A stretch of DNA of 64,000 nucleotides from Actinoplanes nipponensis (GTDB lineage: Bacteria; Actinomycetota; Actinomycetes; Mycobacteriales; Micromonosporaceae), in NCBI RefSeq assembly GCF_016862275.1, contig NZ_BOMQ01000018.1, positions 1 through 64,000 of the forward strand, written 5' to 3'. Numbering within the stretch: position 1 is the stretch's first letter; every line of letters starts with the position of its first letter. This document shows, piece by piece, positions 51,780 to 58,935 of the stretch. The notes beneath the pieces were generated by a model, which was given only the letters and a program-made list of their open reading frames with translations, was not told the DNA's origin and ran no database searches. Both the position numbers and the translations under genes were made by a program.

Positions 51780-52094
51780 TCAGCGCCCGTGCTGGGCGGC
51801 GAGCGCGTCGACCGCGTTCTTGGCCTCCAGCAGGCTCGCCCCGGTCTCGTCGCGGTACGCCTTGATCGCCGCGATCCGCTGGTCGGCGAAGATCAGCCGG
51901 AGCACCTCGGGCAGCTCCCGTTCGCGGACGGTGACGCCGAGGTGGGCGACCACCGCGTCCATCTTCCGCTCGATCGCGCTGAGCCGCGCCGCCGTCCGCA
52001 GTTGTTCCCGGCGGGTGTTCGCCGAGGACGCCAGGCCCAGCAGGATGAGGCCGGCCAGCAGCACCACGAGGGCGACGGTCACGAGGATCTCCAT
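51780..52094 (-). CDS. Membrane-anchored protein with L7/L12-like C-terminal domain
   Basis: A 104-residue protein. Residues 3-21 are one membrane helix (ILVTVALVVLLAGLILLGL), then a coiled linker (REQLRTAARLSAIERKMDAV), and residues 62-104 resemble the ribosomal L7/L12 C-terminal fold: LRLIFADQRIAAIKAYRDET and GASLLEAKNAVDAL, where L7/L12 has IKxVRExTGLGLKEAKxLVD. Actinobacteria carry several such non-ribosomal proteins with unknown roles. The start at MEILVTV was chosen over an upstream in-frame ATG lacking signal. It sits directly before the bL36 remnant. Confidence 0.8.
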   Translation of the reverse strand: MEILVTVALVVLLAGLILLGLASSANTRREQLRTAARLSAIERKMDAVVAHLGVTVRERELPEVLRLIFADQRIAAIKAYRDETGASLLEAKNAVDALAAQHGR

Positions 52095-52121
52095 GGGGGC
52101 ATCGTGCCAACCGGCCGCCAA

Positions 52122-52598
52122 TCACCGGCCGAGGGCCGCCGCGTACTTCTCCGCGAGGGCCGCCGAGTCGGGCAGGTCGCCCTCCACCACCGGCAGCGCG
52201 GGGGCGACGTCCGCGCCGAGCTCGCCCAGCAGCTGCGCCAGCAGCGCCGCGGCGGCCGCGGCCTGCGGGGCGACGCCGGCCGTCACCACCGGTACGGCCC
52301 GCTTGCCGGCCAGCGCGTTGGCGGGCAACTGGTCGAGCAGCACCTTGAGCACCCCGGTGTAGCTGCCTTTGTAGGTGGGCGTGGCCACCACCAGCAGGTC
52401 CGCCTCGCGGATCGCGGTGACGGCGGCGGCGGTGGCGGCGTCGCCCGGGGTCAGCAGGCCCGGGCCCAGCTCGCCCACCTCGACCACGGCGACGGCCCCG
52501 CCCAGGGCCCCGCCCAGCGCCCCGCCCACGGCGGTGGCCAGCCCGGAGGTCCGCGACCCGGGCCGCGGATTGCCGGACACGACGACGATTCCGCTCAT
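52122..52598 (-). CDS. NADPH-dependent FMN reductase (SsuE/MsuE type)
   Basis: A 158-residue flavodoxin-like reductase that supplies reduced FMN to partner monooxygenases. The phosphate-binding loop is VVVSGNPRPGSRTSGLA near the N-terminus, and the SsuE-family signature TPTYKGSYTGVLKVLLDQLP spans about residues 78-97. SsuE and MsuE serve sulfonate monooxygenases during sulfur limitation. It is downstream of the flavin reductase gene on the same strand, 71 bp apart, probably in one transcript. No LLM-class monooxygenase is in the window, so the partner is elsewhere. Confidence 0.9.
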   Translation of the reverse strand: MSGIVVVSGNPRPGSRTSGLATAVGGALGGALGGAVAVVEVGELGPGLLTPGDAATAAAVTAIREADLLVVATPTYKGSYTGVLKVLLDQLPANALAGKRAVPVVTAGVAPQAAAAAALLAQLLGELGADVAPALPVVEGDLPDSAALAEKYAAALGR

Positions 52599-52669
52599 GC
52601 GTTCACTCCTGGCGGCAGGGGGAGGACGCCCTCGCCGAGGCGGTGGGCCTTCTTCGGGCGTGGCCACAT

Positions 52670-53185
52670 CTACGCCGACCGCCTCAGGTGGGCGTACGTG
52701 CCGTCGTGGTAGACCAGCGGCGCGACGGTCGTGTCGGCGTGGTGCTCGCCCCGCTCCGGGGCAGCCAGCACGATGGTGTGGTCGCCGGCCTCCACCCGCC
52801 GGGTCACCCGGCAGACGATGGTGGCCAGCGCGCCGTCGAGCAGCGGCACCCCGCCCGGCCCGGGCCGCCACGCGCCGTGGGCCGCGAACCGGTCGATGCC
52901 GCGGGTGGCGAACGTCCGGGCCACCTGCTCCTGCTCCTGGGTCAGCACGTGCACGGCGATGGTGGCCGCCGACTCCACGGCCGGCCACGCGGACGCCGTC
53001 CGGGCCAGGCAGAACGAGACCAGCGGCGGGTCCAGCGACACGGAGGTGAACGAGGTGGCGGTGAAGCCGGCCGGCGGCGCGCCCGGCGCGGTGATCACGA
53101 CCACGGCGGCCGCGTGGCGGCGCAGCAGCGCCCGGAAGAGGTCGGCGTCCACGGCGCGGTCCTGGTGGAGAGGGGTGACGGTCAT
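52670..53185 (-). CDS. Flavin reductase family protein
   Basis: A 171-residue split-barrel flavin reductase of the HpaC/FRP type. FRALLRRHAAAVVVITA opens the fold, GFTATSFTSVSLDPPLVSFC is the flavin-binding signature (about residues 40-59), and HVLTQEQEQVARTFATRGID is the next helix. It would deliver reduced flavin to a monooxygenase. AAGGG precedes the ATG by about 7 nt, and a 41-codon reading frame ends 10 nt upstream, so translation may be coupled to it. The FMN reductase gene follows. Confidence 0.88.
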   Translation of the reverse strand: MTVTPLHQDRAVDADLFRALLRRHAAAVVVITAPGAPPAGFTATSFTSVSLDPPLVSFCLARTASAWPAVESAATIAVHVLTQEQEQVARTFATRGIDRFAAHGAWRPGPGGVPLLDGALATIVCRVTRRVEAGDHTIVLAAPERGEHHADTTVAPLVYHDGTYAHLRRSA

Positions 53186-53195
53186 GGTGATCCCT

Positions 53196-53321
53196 TTAGG
53201 CGGAGACGAGGGAGCGGCGGTCCACAGTGAACGCCGCGCCGGTCGGCGTGGCCGTCTGTGCCATCAGGTGGGAAGGGCGTAGTGCCGGCCACGCGGGGGC
53301 GTCGGTGATGGGGGTGGTCAT
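53196..53321 (-). CDS. 41-codon upstream reading frame, possible leader peptide
   Basis: An ATG-TAA frame of 41 codons (begins MTTPITDAPAWPALRPSH, ends FTVDRRSLVSA) ends 10 nt before the flavin reductase ATG. It has no membrane segment or known motif. Its start has only a weak, distant GAGGGG. It is placed between the inverted repeat at 53366 and the flavin reductase, where a regulatory leader would be. It could also be a chance frame. Confidence 0.4.
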   Translation of the reverse strand: MTTPITDAPAWPALRPSHLMAQTATPTGAAFTVDRRSLVSA

Positions 53322-53365
53322 GGGCCCAACCGTGCCCCTCATCCTGGGAGGATGTCAATGGCGAT

Positions 53366-53389
53366 CCCATATCCTAGTAAACCTATGGG
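53366..53389. promoter_or_regulatory. Inverted repeat CCCATA-N12-TATGGG, candidate operator
   Basis: A perfect 6-bp-arm inverted repeat in unusually AT-rich DNA, upstream of the 41-codon frame and flavin reductase on the minus strand and of the leader peptide on the plus strand. It contains TAAACCTAT (53378-53386), which recurs at 53701. A shared regulator of both directions is plausible. Confidence 0.55.
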
Positions 53390-53528
53390 GTTGGGCTAGC
53401 ATGGGGACTTGGATACCCCGCCCAGCCGGTGGTCGCCCGAACGCCGTTGTGCCGATCGTCACCCGTTGCCGGCTCCCGCATCATGGACTTGCTTTGACCC
53501 CCGCCCGGCCAATGGGAAGGATGGCGAC

Positions 53529-53612
53529 ATGCGATTGCGCGACGTACGGCTCACGTCCCGTCTCGCCATCGATCTCCTCCGGTGCGCGAGCGCGCGCTGT
53601 CGCGGCTTCTGA
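53529..53612 (+). CDS. 27-residue leader peptide, cysteine-attenuation type
   Basis: A short frame with a strong GGGAAGG 8 nt before its ATG. The peptide contains VRLTSRLAIDLLRCASARCR near its end. This resembles the actinobacterial leader peptides of the pattern LTSRRHVDLLRVASALCR found before sulfur-assimilation and sulfonate genes, which are thought to attenuate expression according to cysteinyl-tRNA. Here two cysteines lie 5 residues apart. A hairpin-forming stretch (53620-53660) follows. The next gene on the strand is the winged-helix regulator at 53786. Function is inferred from the pattern. Confidence 0.6.
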   Translation: MRLRDVRLTSRLAIDLLRCASARCRGF

Positions 53613-53627
53613 TCGGCCGGTGATCCC

Positions 53628-53663
53628 GGGCCCCGCCGCGACCGCGGTGTGCGGGCCGGAACA
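53628..53663 (+). promoter_or_regulatory. Possible attenuator hairpin after the leader peptide
   Basis: CCGC-GACC-GCGG is flanked by GGCCC and GGGCC about 17 bp beyond the leader peptide stop, allowing a stem-loop. Its position fits an attenuator or a ribosome-responsive structure. Alternative pairings are possible in this GC-rich segment. Confidence 0.35.
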
Positions 53664-53700
53664 GCCCGAAGGAATGACCCACGGCGCGTATCCGCGCCCA

Positions 53701-53723
53701 TAAACCTATCCCACACATGGGAA
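53701..53723. promoter_or_regulatory. TAAACCTAT motif and TCCCA-CACA-TGGGA repeat
   Basis: TAAACCTAT (53701-53709) matches the copy inside the inverted repeat at 53366-53389. It runs into TCCCA-CACA-TGGGA, a perfect 5-bp-arm inverted repeat. It lies 63 bp before the winged-helix regulator gene and may be its operator. Confidence 0.45.
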
Positions 53724-53785
53724 AAGTATTGTTCAGGCGCCGCCCGGGACCCGGTCGGCGGCCGCACTCTCCTCGAGGAGAAGAC

Positions 53786-54346
53786 ATGTCCGTTCTTGCC
53801 GTCGCCGATCTGTCCCATGCCCGCTCCGCGCCGGTGCGCCGCGGCGCCGTCCGGCCCCGCGCCGCCCGGCTGCGCGCGCTCACCGCCGTGGACTCCGCGG
53901 TCACCGTCACGATCACCCTGGGCGCGCCCGGCTCGGAGGAGAGTGAACGGGTCCTGGCTGCCCTGCGCGACCTGGTCGCGGCGGCCGGTTCCGGCGCGGA
54001 CGTCGACCTGGCCCCGGCCGCGCCGCCGGTGGACCCGCCGCGGGAGGCGCCCGGCCTGCACGTCGACACCCGGGCCCGCACGGTGTCCCGTGACGGCCGG
54101 CTGCTCGACCTGAGCCGCCTCGAGTACGAGCTGCTGCTCTTCCTCTCCCGCCACCCGCGCCAGGTGTTCAGCCGCAGCCAGCTCCTCGGTCACGTCTGGG
54201 GGCACGCGCACACCACCGTTCGTACGGTGGACGTGCACGTGAGCCGCCTGCGGACCAAGGTCGGCGACCCGGACGTGGTGACCACGGTCTACGGCGTGGG
54301 CTACCGCCTGTCCGACGACGCGCGGGTCATCCTGCTCGACGACTGA
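53786..54346 (+). CDS. Orphan winged-helix (OmpR/PhoB-type) DNA-binding protein
   Basis: A 186-residue protein. The C-terminal 100 residues are a PhoB-type winged helix: LLDLSRLEYELLLFLSRHPR, VFSRSQLLGHVWG and TVDVHVSRLRTKVGDP then VYGVGYRL. The N-terminal 85 residues lack the receiver-domain aspartate, so it is not a phosphorylated response regulator and may sense something else or bind constitutively. GAGGAG precedes the ATG. It stands between a cysteine-type leader peptide and an FAD/NAD(P)-binding protein gene, which it may regulate. Confidence 0.85.
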   Translation: MSVLAVADLSHARSAPVRRGAVRPRAARLRALTAVDSAVTVTITLGAPGSEESERVLAALRDLVAAAGSGADVDLAPAAPPVDPPREAPGLHVDTRARTVSRDGRLLDLSRLEYELLLFLSRHPRQVFSRSQLLGHVWGHAHTTVRTVDVHVSRLRTKVGDPDVVTTVYGVGYRLSDDARVILLDD

Positions 54347-54392
54347 TTCCCCGGCCTCCTCGGCGTGCCACTGGCGCCCAATACCCGTCATG

Positions 54393-54409
54393 CCTATCGT
54401 GTTGATAGG
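54393..54409. promoter_or_regulatory. Inverted repeat CCTATC-GTGTT-GATAGG
   Basis: A perfect 6-bp-arm repeat 14 bp before the ATG of the FAD/NAD(P)-binding gene, followed by a further GATAGG-like copy that merges with the GGGGG ribosome-binding site. A protein bound here would block the ribosome-binding site region or the promoter. The CCTAT core is shared with the sites at 53366 and 53701. Confidence 0.55.
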
Positions 54410-54423
54410 AGATAGGGGGCCTG

Positions 54424-55680
54424 ATGGGGCGTGTGGTGGCGGTGGTCGGCGGCGGGTGCTCGGGGGTCCTGGTGACCCGGGAGCTCCTGCACGGCGGGGA
54501 CGACGACGTGGTGCTGATCGAGCCCGGCGAGCCCGGGGGCGGGGTCGCATACGGCCACGCGCAACCCTGGCACCTGCTGAACTCGCGCGCCGGCGCGATG
54601 AGCGCCGACCCGGACGACCCCGGCCACTTCGCCCGCTGGGCCGGCGCCGCCCCGCAAGCCTTCCGCCCCCGCGCCGAGTACGGCCGCTACCTGCGGTCCG
54701 TGCTCGCCGAGGCGGACCGGGCCCACACCGGACGGTTGCGGGTGCACCGGTCCCGGGTGACCGCGCTCGGCCCGGACGGCACGGTGCTGCTGGACGACGG
54801 CGGTGCGGTGCGCGCCGACCACGTGGTGCTGGCCACCGGCGGACCGGCCGCCGCGCACCAGCCGATCGAGCATCCCCGCTACGTCGCCGACCCGTGGCGT
54901 CCGGGGGTGCTGGAGGAGCTGCCGGCCGACCGCCCGGTGCTGCTGATCGGCACCGGCCTCACGGCGGTCGACGTGGCGCTGACCCTGACCGCCGGCGGGC
55001 GCCGCAGCGCTCCCGTGGTCGCGGTGAGCCGGCGCGGGCTGCTGCCGCTGACCCACACCGCGGACGCGACCCCGCCGGCCGTGCCGTCGCTCGACGACTG
55101 CGCCACCCTGCGCGACGTGGTGCGGGCCGTACGCGCCGCCGCCGGCGAGGCGGGGGACTGGCGACCCGTGGTGGACGGGCTGCGACCGCTGCTGGACCAG
55201 CTCTGGACCGCCCTCACGCCGGGCGAGCAGGAGTCCTTCCTGCGCCACCTGGCCCGGCCGTGGGAGTGCCACCGGCACCGGATGGCCCCCGTGGTCGCCG
55301 CCCGGGTGGCACAGCTGCGCAGGGCCGGGCGGCTGGAGATCCGCGCCGGTGGTGTCGCGGCCTGGCCCGGGCTGGCGGACTTCGCCGCGGTGGTCAACTG
55401 CGCCGGCCCCGGGCGGCTGCCCGGCGCGGCCGGCCCGCTGGCCGGCGGGCTGCTGGCGGCGGGGCTGGCCCGGGTCGGCCCGCACGGGCTCGGCCTCGAC
55501 GTGGATGACGCCGGACGGCTGGTCGGGGCCGGCGGCCGCGCGCACGACCGGCTCTGGGTGATCGGGGCGCTGCGCCGGGGCGCGCAGTGGGAGACCACCG
55601 CCGTGCCCGAGCTGCGCGCCCAGGCCCGGCGGCTGGTCACCGATCTGCGCGCCGGTACGCGCCTCGCGGCCGTCGCCTAG
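54424..55680 (+). CDS. FAD/NAD(P)-binding (HNVL-type) protein
   Basis: A 418-residue flavoprotein. It opens with VVAVVGGGCSGVLVTREL (residues 4-21), followed by GGVAYGHAQPWHLLNSRAG, the YG...LN region typical of HNVL-type FAD/NAD(P)-binding proteins. A second dinucleotide fold is VLLIGTGLTAVDVALTLTAG near residue 175, and the C-terminus has LWVIGALRRGAQWETTAVPE. Family members accompany siderophore, sulfur or amine oxidation loci, but the reaction is unknown. It follows the winged-helix gene by 77 bp, with an inverted repeat over its start region. Confidence 0.85.
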   Translation: MGRVVAVVGGGCSGVLVTRELLHGGDDDVVLIEPGEPGGGVAYGHAQPWHLLNSRAGAMSADPDDPGHFARWAGAAPQAFRPRAEYGRYLRSVLAEADRAHTGRLRVHRSRVTALGPDGTVLLDDGGAVRADHVVLATGGPAAAHQPIEHPRYVADPWRPGVLEELPADRPVLLIGTGLTAVDVALTLTAGGRRSAPVVAVSRRGLLPLTHTADATPPAVPSLDDCATLRDVVRAVRAAAGEAGDWRPVVDGLRPLLDQLWTALTPGEQESFLRHLARPWECHRHRMAPVVAARVAQLRRAGRLEIRAGGVAAWPGLADFAAVVNCAGPGRLPGAAGPLAGGLLAAGLARVGPHGLGLDVDDAGRLVGAGGRAHDRLWVIGALRRGAQWETTAVPELRAQARRLVTDLRAGTRLAAVA

Positions 55681-55683
55681 CGA

Positions 55684-55990
55684 GGGAAGGGTCTCGATGC
55701 TCATGCGGGCGTTGGAGCCGCAGGAGTTGACGTACTGCTCCACCTGGGGCCGCCACGAGCTCGCGGTCAGGCAGTGCCCGGAGTGCACGGCCCGGAAGAC
55801 GTACATGCCGTTGGCGGGGGTCGACGTAGTCGATGGAGAAGCGCTGACGTCGAGGCACGAGCCCGGGGCGTTACGGGGTTCGAGCCGGTAGGACACCTGC
55901 GGGGTGGGATAGCCGGAACGGAAGCGGAACTGCTGGTCCCACGACGTCGGGTCGCGGACGGCGATGACGATGTGGGTGCGGTAGTGCGCC
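55684..55990 (-). pseudogene. Fragment of a secreted, lectin-like protein
   Basis: The minus-strand frame running out of the ArsR remnant encodes VRDPTSWDQQFRFRSGYPTP, then RLEPRNAPGSCLDVSAS and GHCLTASSWRPQVEQYVNSC. Paired cysteines and the GxCLDV/GHCLT pattern recall ricin-type lectin repeats. It has no start of its own and no stop before it enters the antisense of the FAD gene, so it is a truncated remnant. Its GC content is visibly lower than that of the neighbours. The identification as lectin is tentative. Confidence 0.45.
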
Positions 55991-55994
55991 GCGG

Positions 55995-56290
55995 CGCCGG
56001 TGTTGAGCAGGACGCCGCCCACCGGCGTCAGGGCGTGCGCGGCCCCGTCCCGGCCCCGGCGCGTGGTGACCAGCCCGGCGCGCCGGAGGGCGCCCAGGTG
56101 CTCGGAGACCGTCGCGGCGCTCATGCCGAGATGGCGGGCGAGTGCCGGGGTCCCCGCCCGGTCGGTGCCGACAGCGGGGTGGTGAAGTCGAACGCGTAGC
56201 CCTCCGGCGGGCTGAGCATCAGGGCGAGGGCGGACTCCGGCGTCAACCGCGGCAGCACCGTGCGGCGCCAGGGGGGCGGCGCTGTCGGGA
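55995..56290 (-). pseudogene. Frameshifted ArsR-type regulator remnant
   Basis: One minus-strand frame encodes WRRTVLPRLTPESALALMLS; another, taking over near 56175, encodes ALARHLGMSAATVSEHLGAL then RRAGLVTTRRGRDGAAHALT, an ArsR winged helix. Neither frame alone gives a complete protein, so at least one frameshift or deletion has occurred. The helix-turn-helix half continues without a stop into the lectin-like fragment. No ribosome-binding site with a good start was found. Confidence 0.6.
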
Positions 56291-56484
56291 CATGGGCGCA
56301 ACCGGCCGGGCGTCCGGCCCGTGTGCCGGGGCCGTCCCGGCATCCCGAAACGGGCATAGCCCCGTGATATGACGAAGATGTTTCCGCAGCTCAGGAACGT
56401 TTTCGGGGTCAGTTGCTTCATGATTTGGAAACATTGCCCGGGCTTGAGTCGACATCGAAAGAACTCAATACTCAGGAAGGCACC

Positions 56485-56508
56485 GGTACGCCGGAGATCC
56501 GGCGTACC
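56485..56508 (+). promoter_or_regulatory. Hairpin in the protease 5' leader
   Basis: GGTACGCCGG-AGAT-CCGGCGTACC, a perfect 10-bp stem with a 4-nt loop, ends 23 bp before the protease GTG and just before its GGAGG site. It may stabilise the mRNA or bind a regulator. The DNA upstream (56340-56480) is AT-richer and probably holds the promoter; it includes an ATGTTTCC/GGAAACAT inverted pair at 56378 and 56427. Confidence 0.6.
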
Positions 56509-56531
56509 CCCCGTCCCCCTGGGAGGAACCT

Positions 56532-57578
56532 GTGCGTAACCCCGGCTCGAAGCTCGGCCGACCGATCGTCGGTCTGGCCGCCGTGTTGCTGGTGGGCAGT
56601 GCGTTCGCGTCACCCGCGTCCGCCGCCCCGACCGGCCCCGCCGCCGACCCGTCCTTCGCCCCCTCCGCCCTCGCCAGCAAGCTGGACACCCAGTTCGGCA
56701 CCGCTGCCGCCGGCTCCTTCGTGGACGCCGCGGGCAAGCTCGTGGTCAACGTGACCGACGCCGCCACCGCCAAGTCGGTGACCGCCGCCGGCGCGACTCC
56801 CCGCTACGTCGCCCACAGCGGCGCCGCCCTGGCCGCCGCCGACTCGACGCTGAAGTCCCAGCTCAAGACGCCCGGCACCTCGTTCGGCGTGGACCCGGTC
56901 AGCAACAAGATCGTGGTGACCGCGGACGAGACGGTCACTGGCGCCAAGCTCGCCGCGGTCAAGGCCATCGTGGCCAAGCTGGGCGACAAGGCCACCTTCG
57001 AGTCGGTGCCCGGCACGCTGCGCACCACCATCTCCGGCGGTGACGCGATCTACGCCGGTGGCGGCCGCTGCTCGCTGGGCTTCAACGTCCGCAACAGCGC
57101 CGGCACCAGCTACTTCCTGACCGCCGGCCACTGCACCAACATCGGCTCGACCTGGACGAACGGGTCCACCACGCTGGGCACCCGGGCCGGCACCAGCTTC
57201 CCGGGCAACGACTACGGCATCGTGCGCTACACCAACACGACGATCGCCAAGCCCGGCGCGGTCGGCTCGCAGGACATCACCTCCGCCGGCACCCCGGCCG
57301 TCGGCGCCACGGTCTACCGCCGCGGCAGCACCACCGGCATCCACTCCGGCCGGGTCACCGCGCTGAACAGCACGGTCAACTACGCCGAGGGTTCCGTCTC
57401 CGGCCTGATCCGGACCTCCGTCTGCGCCGAGCCGGGCGACAGCGGCGGCTCGCTCTACTCGGGCACCACCGCGCTGGGCCTGACCTCCGGTGGCAGCGGC
57501 AACTGCTCCTCCGGCGGCGTCACCTACTTCCAGCCGGTCACCGAGCCGCTGAGCGTGTACGGCGTCTCGGTCTACTGA
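56532..57578 (+). CDS. Secreted S1 family serine protease (streptogrisin/alpha-lytic type)
   Basis: A 348-residue preproprotein. Residues 1-31 are the signal peptide ([20 protein letters not shown], ending SAA). Residues 32 to about 165 are the pro-region that folds the protease. The mature domain begins near [18 protein letters not shown]. The catalytic triad is His200 (TAGHC), Asp227 (GNDYGIV) and Ser304 ([12 protein letters not shown]); cysteine pairs flank the His and Ser loops. It would be a secreted endopeptidase. The GTG follows GGGAGGA, and a perfect palindrome after the stop ends the transcript. Confidence 0.95.
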   Translation: MRNPGSKLGRPIVGLAAVLLVGSAFASPASAAPTGPAADPSFAPSALASKLDTQFGTAAAGSFVDAAGKLVVNVTDAATAKSVTAAGATPRYVAHSGAALAAADSTLKSQLKTPGTSFGVDPVSNKIVVTADETVTGAKLAAVKAIVAKLGDKATFESVPGTLRTTISGGDAIYAGGGRCSLGFNVRNSAGTSYFLTAGHCTNIGSTWTNGSTTLGTRAGTSFPGNDYGIVRYTNTTIAKPGAVGSQDITSAGTPAVGATVYRRGSTTGIHSGRVTALNSTVNYAEGSVSGLIRTSVCAEPGDSGGSLYSGTTALGLTSGGSGNCSSGGVTYFQPVTEPLSVYGVSVY

Positions 57579-57592
57579 TCCGTCGCTCGCTC

Positions 57593-57629
57593 GCGAACGG
57601 CCCCACCCGGCCCGGGTGGGGCCGTTCGC
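57593..57629. terminator. Transcription terminator after the protease gene
   Basis: A perfect palindrome with 18-bp arms (57593-57610 and 57612-57629) and a 1-bp centre begins 15 bp after the protease stop. In RNA it would form a very stable stem with a small loop. A T-run is absent. The next gene starts 44 bp later. Confidence 0.85.
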
Positions 57630-57672
57630 CGTCCGGATGACAGCGGGCGGCGAAAAGACGAGAATCGATGTC

Positions 57673-58857
57673 ATGTCAGCTGAGACCCCGGTCGAGTCCG
57701 AACGCAAGATCGCACGAGGGGACCTGGCCCCCGGCTGCCCCGTCCACGCCGGCGCGGACGGGGTCTGGCACGTCCAGGACTTCGCCGGCGCCCGCTCGCT
57801 GCTGCGCGGCACCGAGACCCGGCAGGCCGGCTTCGGGGTGGAGAACGCGGCCAAGCTCGAGGGCAAGATGCGCATGCCCGTGCTGTACCGCGACGGCCCG
57901 GAGCACCGCGAGCACCGCCGGCAGACCGCCAAGTACTTCACCCCGAGACGCGTCGAGACGGCGTACGCGTCCCTGATGGACCGCCTCGCCGACGAGCAGT
58001 GCGCGACGCTGCGCCGGCGGGGCACGGCCGACCTCTCGCAGCTGTCCTTCCGCCTGGCCGTGGCCGTGGCCGCCGAGGTGATCGGCCTGACCGAGAGCGG
58101 CCCCGGGATGGCCCGCCGGCTGGACCGCTTCTTCGAGGAGAAGGGCAGCCCGCACCGCCTGGTCCGGGCCTGGAAGGAGGTCCGCTCCAACGCGAACATG
58201 GCCCTGTTCTTCTGGCGCGACGTCCGCCCGGCGATCCGGGCCCGGCGGGCCGGCGGCCGGGACGACCTGATCAGCCACCTGCTCGGCGAGGGCTGCAGCA
58301 GCAGCGAGATCCTCGGCGAGTGCGTGACGTTCGCGGCGGCGGGCATGGTCACCACCCGGGAGTTCATCACCCTGGTCGCCTGGCACCTGTTCACCGACGA
58401 CAGTCTGCGGGCGGCGTACACGGAAGGTGACGAGAAGCAGCGGGTGGCCATCCTGCACGAGATCCTGCGGCTGGAGCCGGTGGTGGCCAACCTGGCCCGC
58501 TGGACGACGGCGGAGATCCGCACCGGGGACGTGACCATCCCGGCCGGGGCGCGCGTCGACATCGGGGTGGCGGCGGCGAACCTGGACCCCGCGGCGGTGG
58601 GCGCCGACCCGGGCGCCGTCTGTCCCGGCCGGCCGCTGGCCGACGGCGTGGGCGATGCCGGGCTGTCGTTCGGCGACGGGCCGCACCGGTGCCCGGGCGC
58701 CTACATCGCCATCCAGGAGACCGACATCTTCCTGCGCAAGCTGTTCGCGATGCCGGGGCTGCGCATGGTACGGCCGCCGCGGGTGGGCATCCGCAAGGAG
58801 ATCGCGTCCTATGAGCTCACCGGCCTGACGGTGGCGATCGCACCGGAGGTGGCGTGA
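57673..58857 (+). CDS. Cytochrome P450
   Basis: A 394-residue soluble P450. The I-helix oxygen-binding motif is FAAAGMVTTREF, the K-helix ExxR is LHEILRLEP, and the haem loop is FGDGPHRCPGAYIA with the ligand Cys340. It needs a ferredoxin and reductase, which are not encoded nearby. The N-terminal part has LYRDGPEHREHRRQTAKYFT as the C-helix region. The substrate is unknown; the gene stands alone between two secreted-protein genes. I used the ATG giving MSAETPVES; upstream codons overlap the terminator. Confidence 0.93.
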   Translation: MSAETPVESERKIARGDLAPGCPVHAGADGVWHVQDFAGARSLLRGTETRQAGFGVENAAKLEGKMRMPVLYRDGPEHREHRRQTAKYFTPRRVETAYASLMDRLADEQCATLRRRGTADLSQLSFRLAVAVAAEVIGLTESGPGMARRLDRFFEEKGSPHRLVRAWKEVRSNANMALFFWRDVRPAIRARRAGGRDDLISHLLGEGCSSSEILGECVTFAAAGMVTTREFITLVAWHLFTDDSLRAAYTEGDEKQRVAILHEILRLEPVVANLARWTTAEIRTGDVTIPAGARVDIGVAAANLDPAAVGADPGAVCPGRPLADGVGDAGLSFGDGPHRCPGAYIAIQETDIFLRKLFAMPGLRMVRPPRVGIRKEIASYELTGLTVAIAPEVA

Positions 58858-58935
58858 CAGTCGGCTGATTCGAGGCTTTTGCCGGGTTGACCGGGTTTAC
58901 GGTACGGGCGTTCACCGCCTACCTCGGGAGGACCC

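Noticed and set aside
53227..53703. A 158-codon plus-strand frame over the flavin-module promoter region
   Set aside because: No ribosome-binding site, no domain, and it runs through the inverted repeat and the leader peptide in another phase. The 27-codon frame with a strong ribosome-binding site is the better candidate there.
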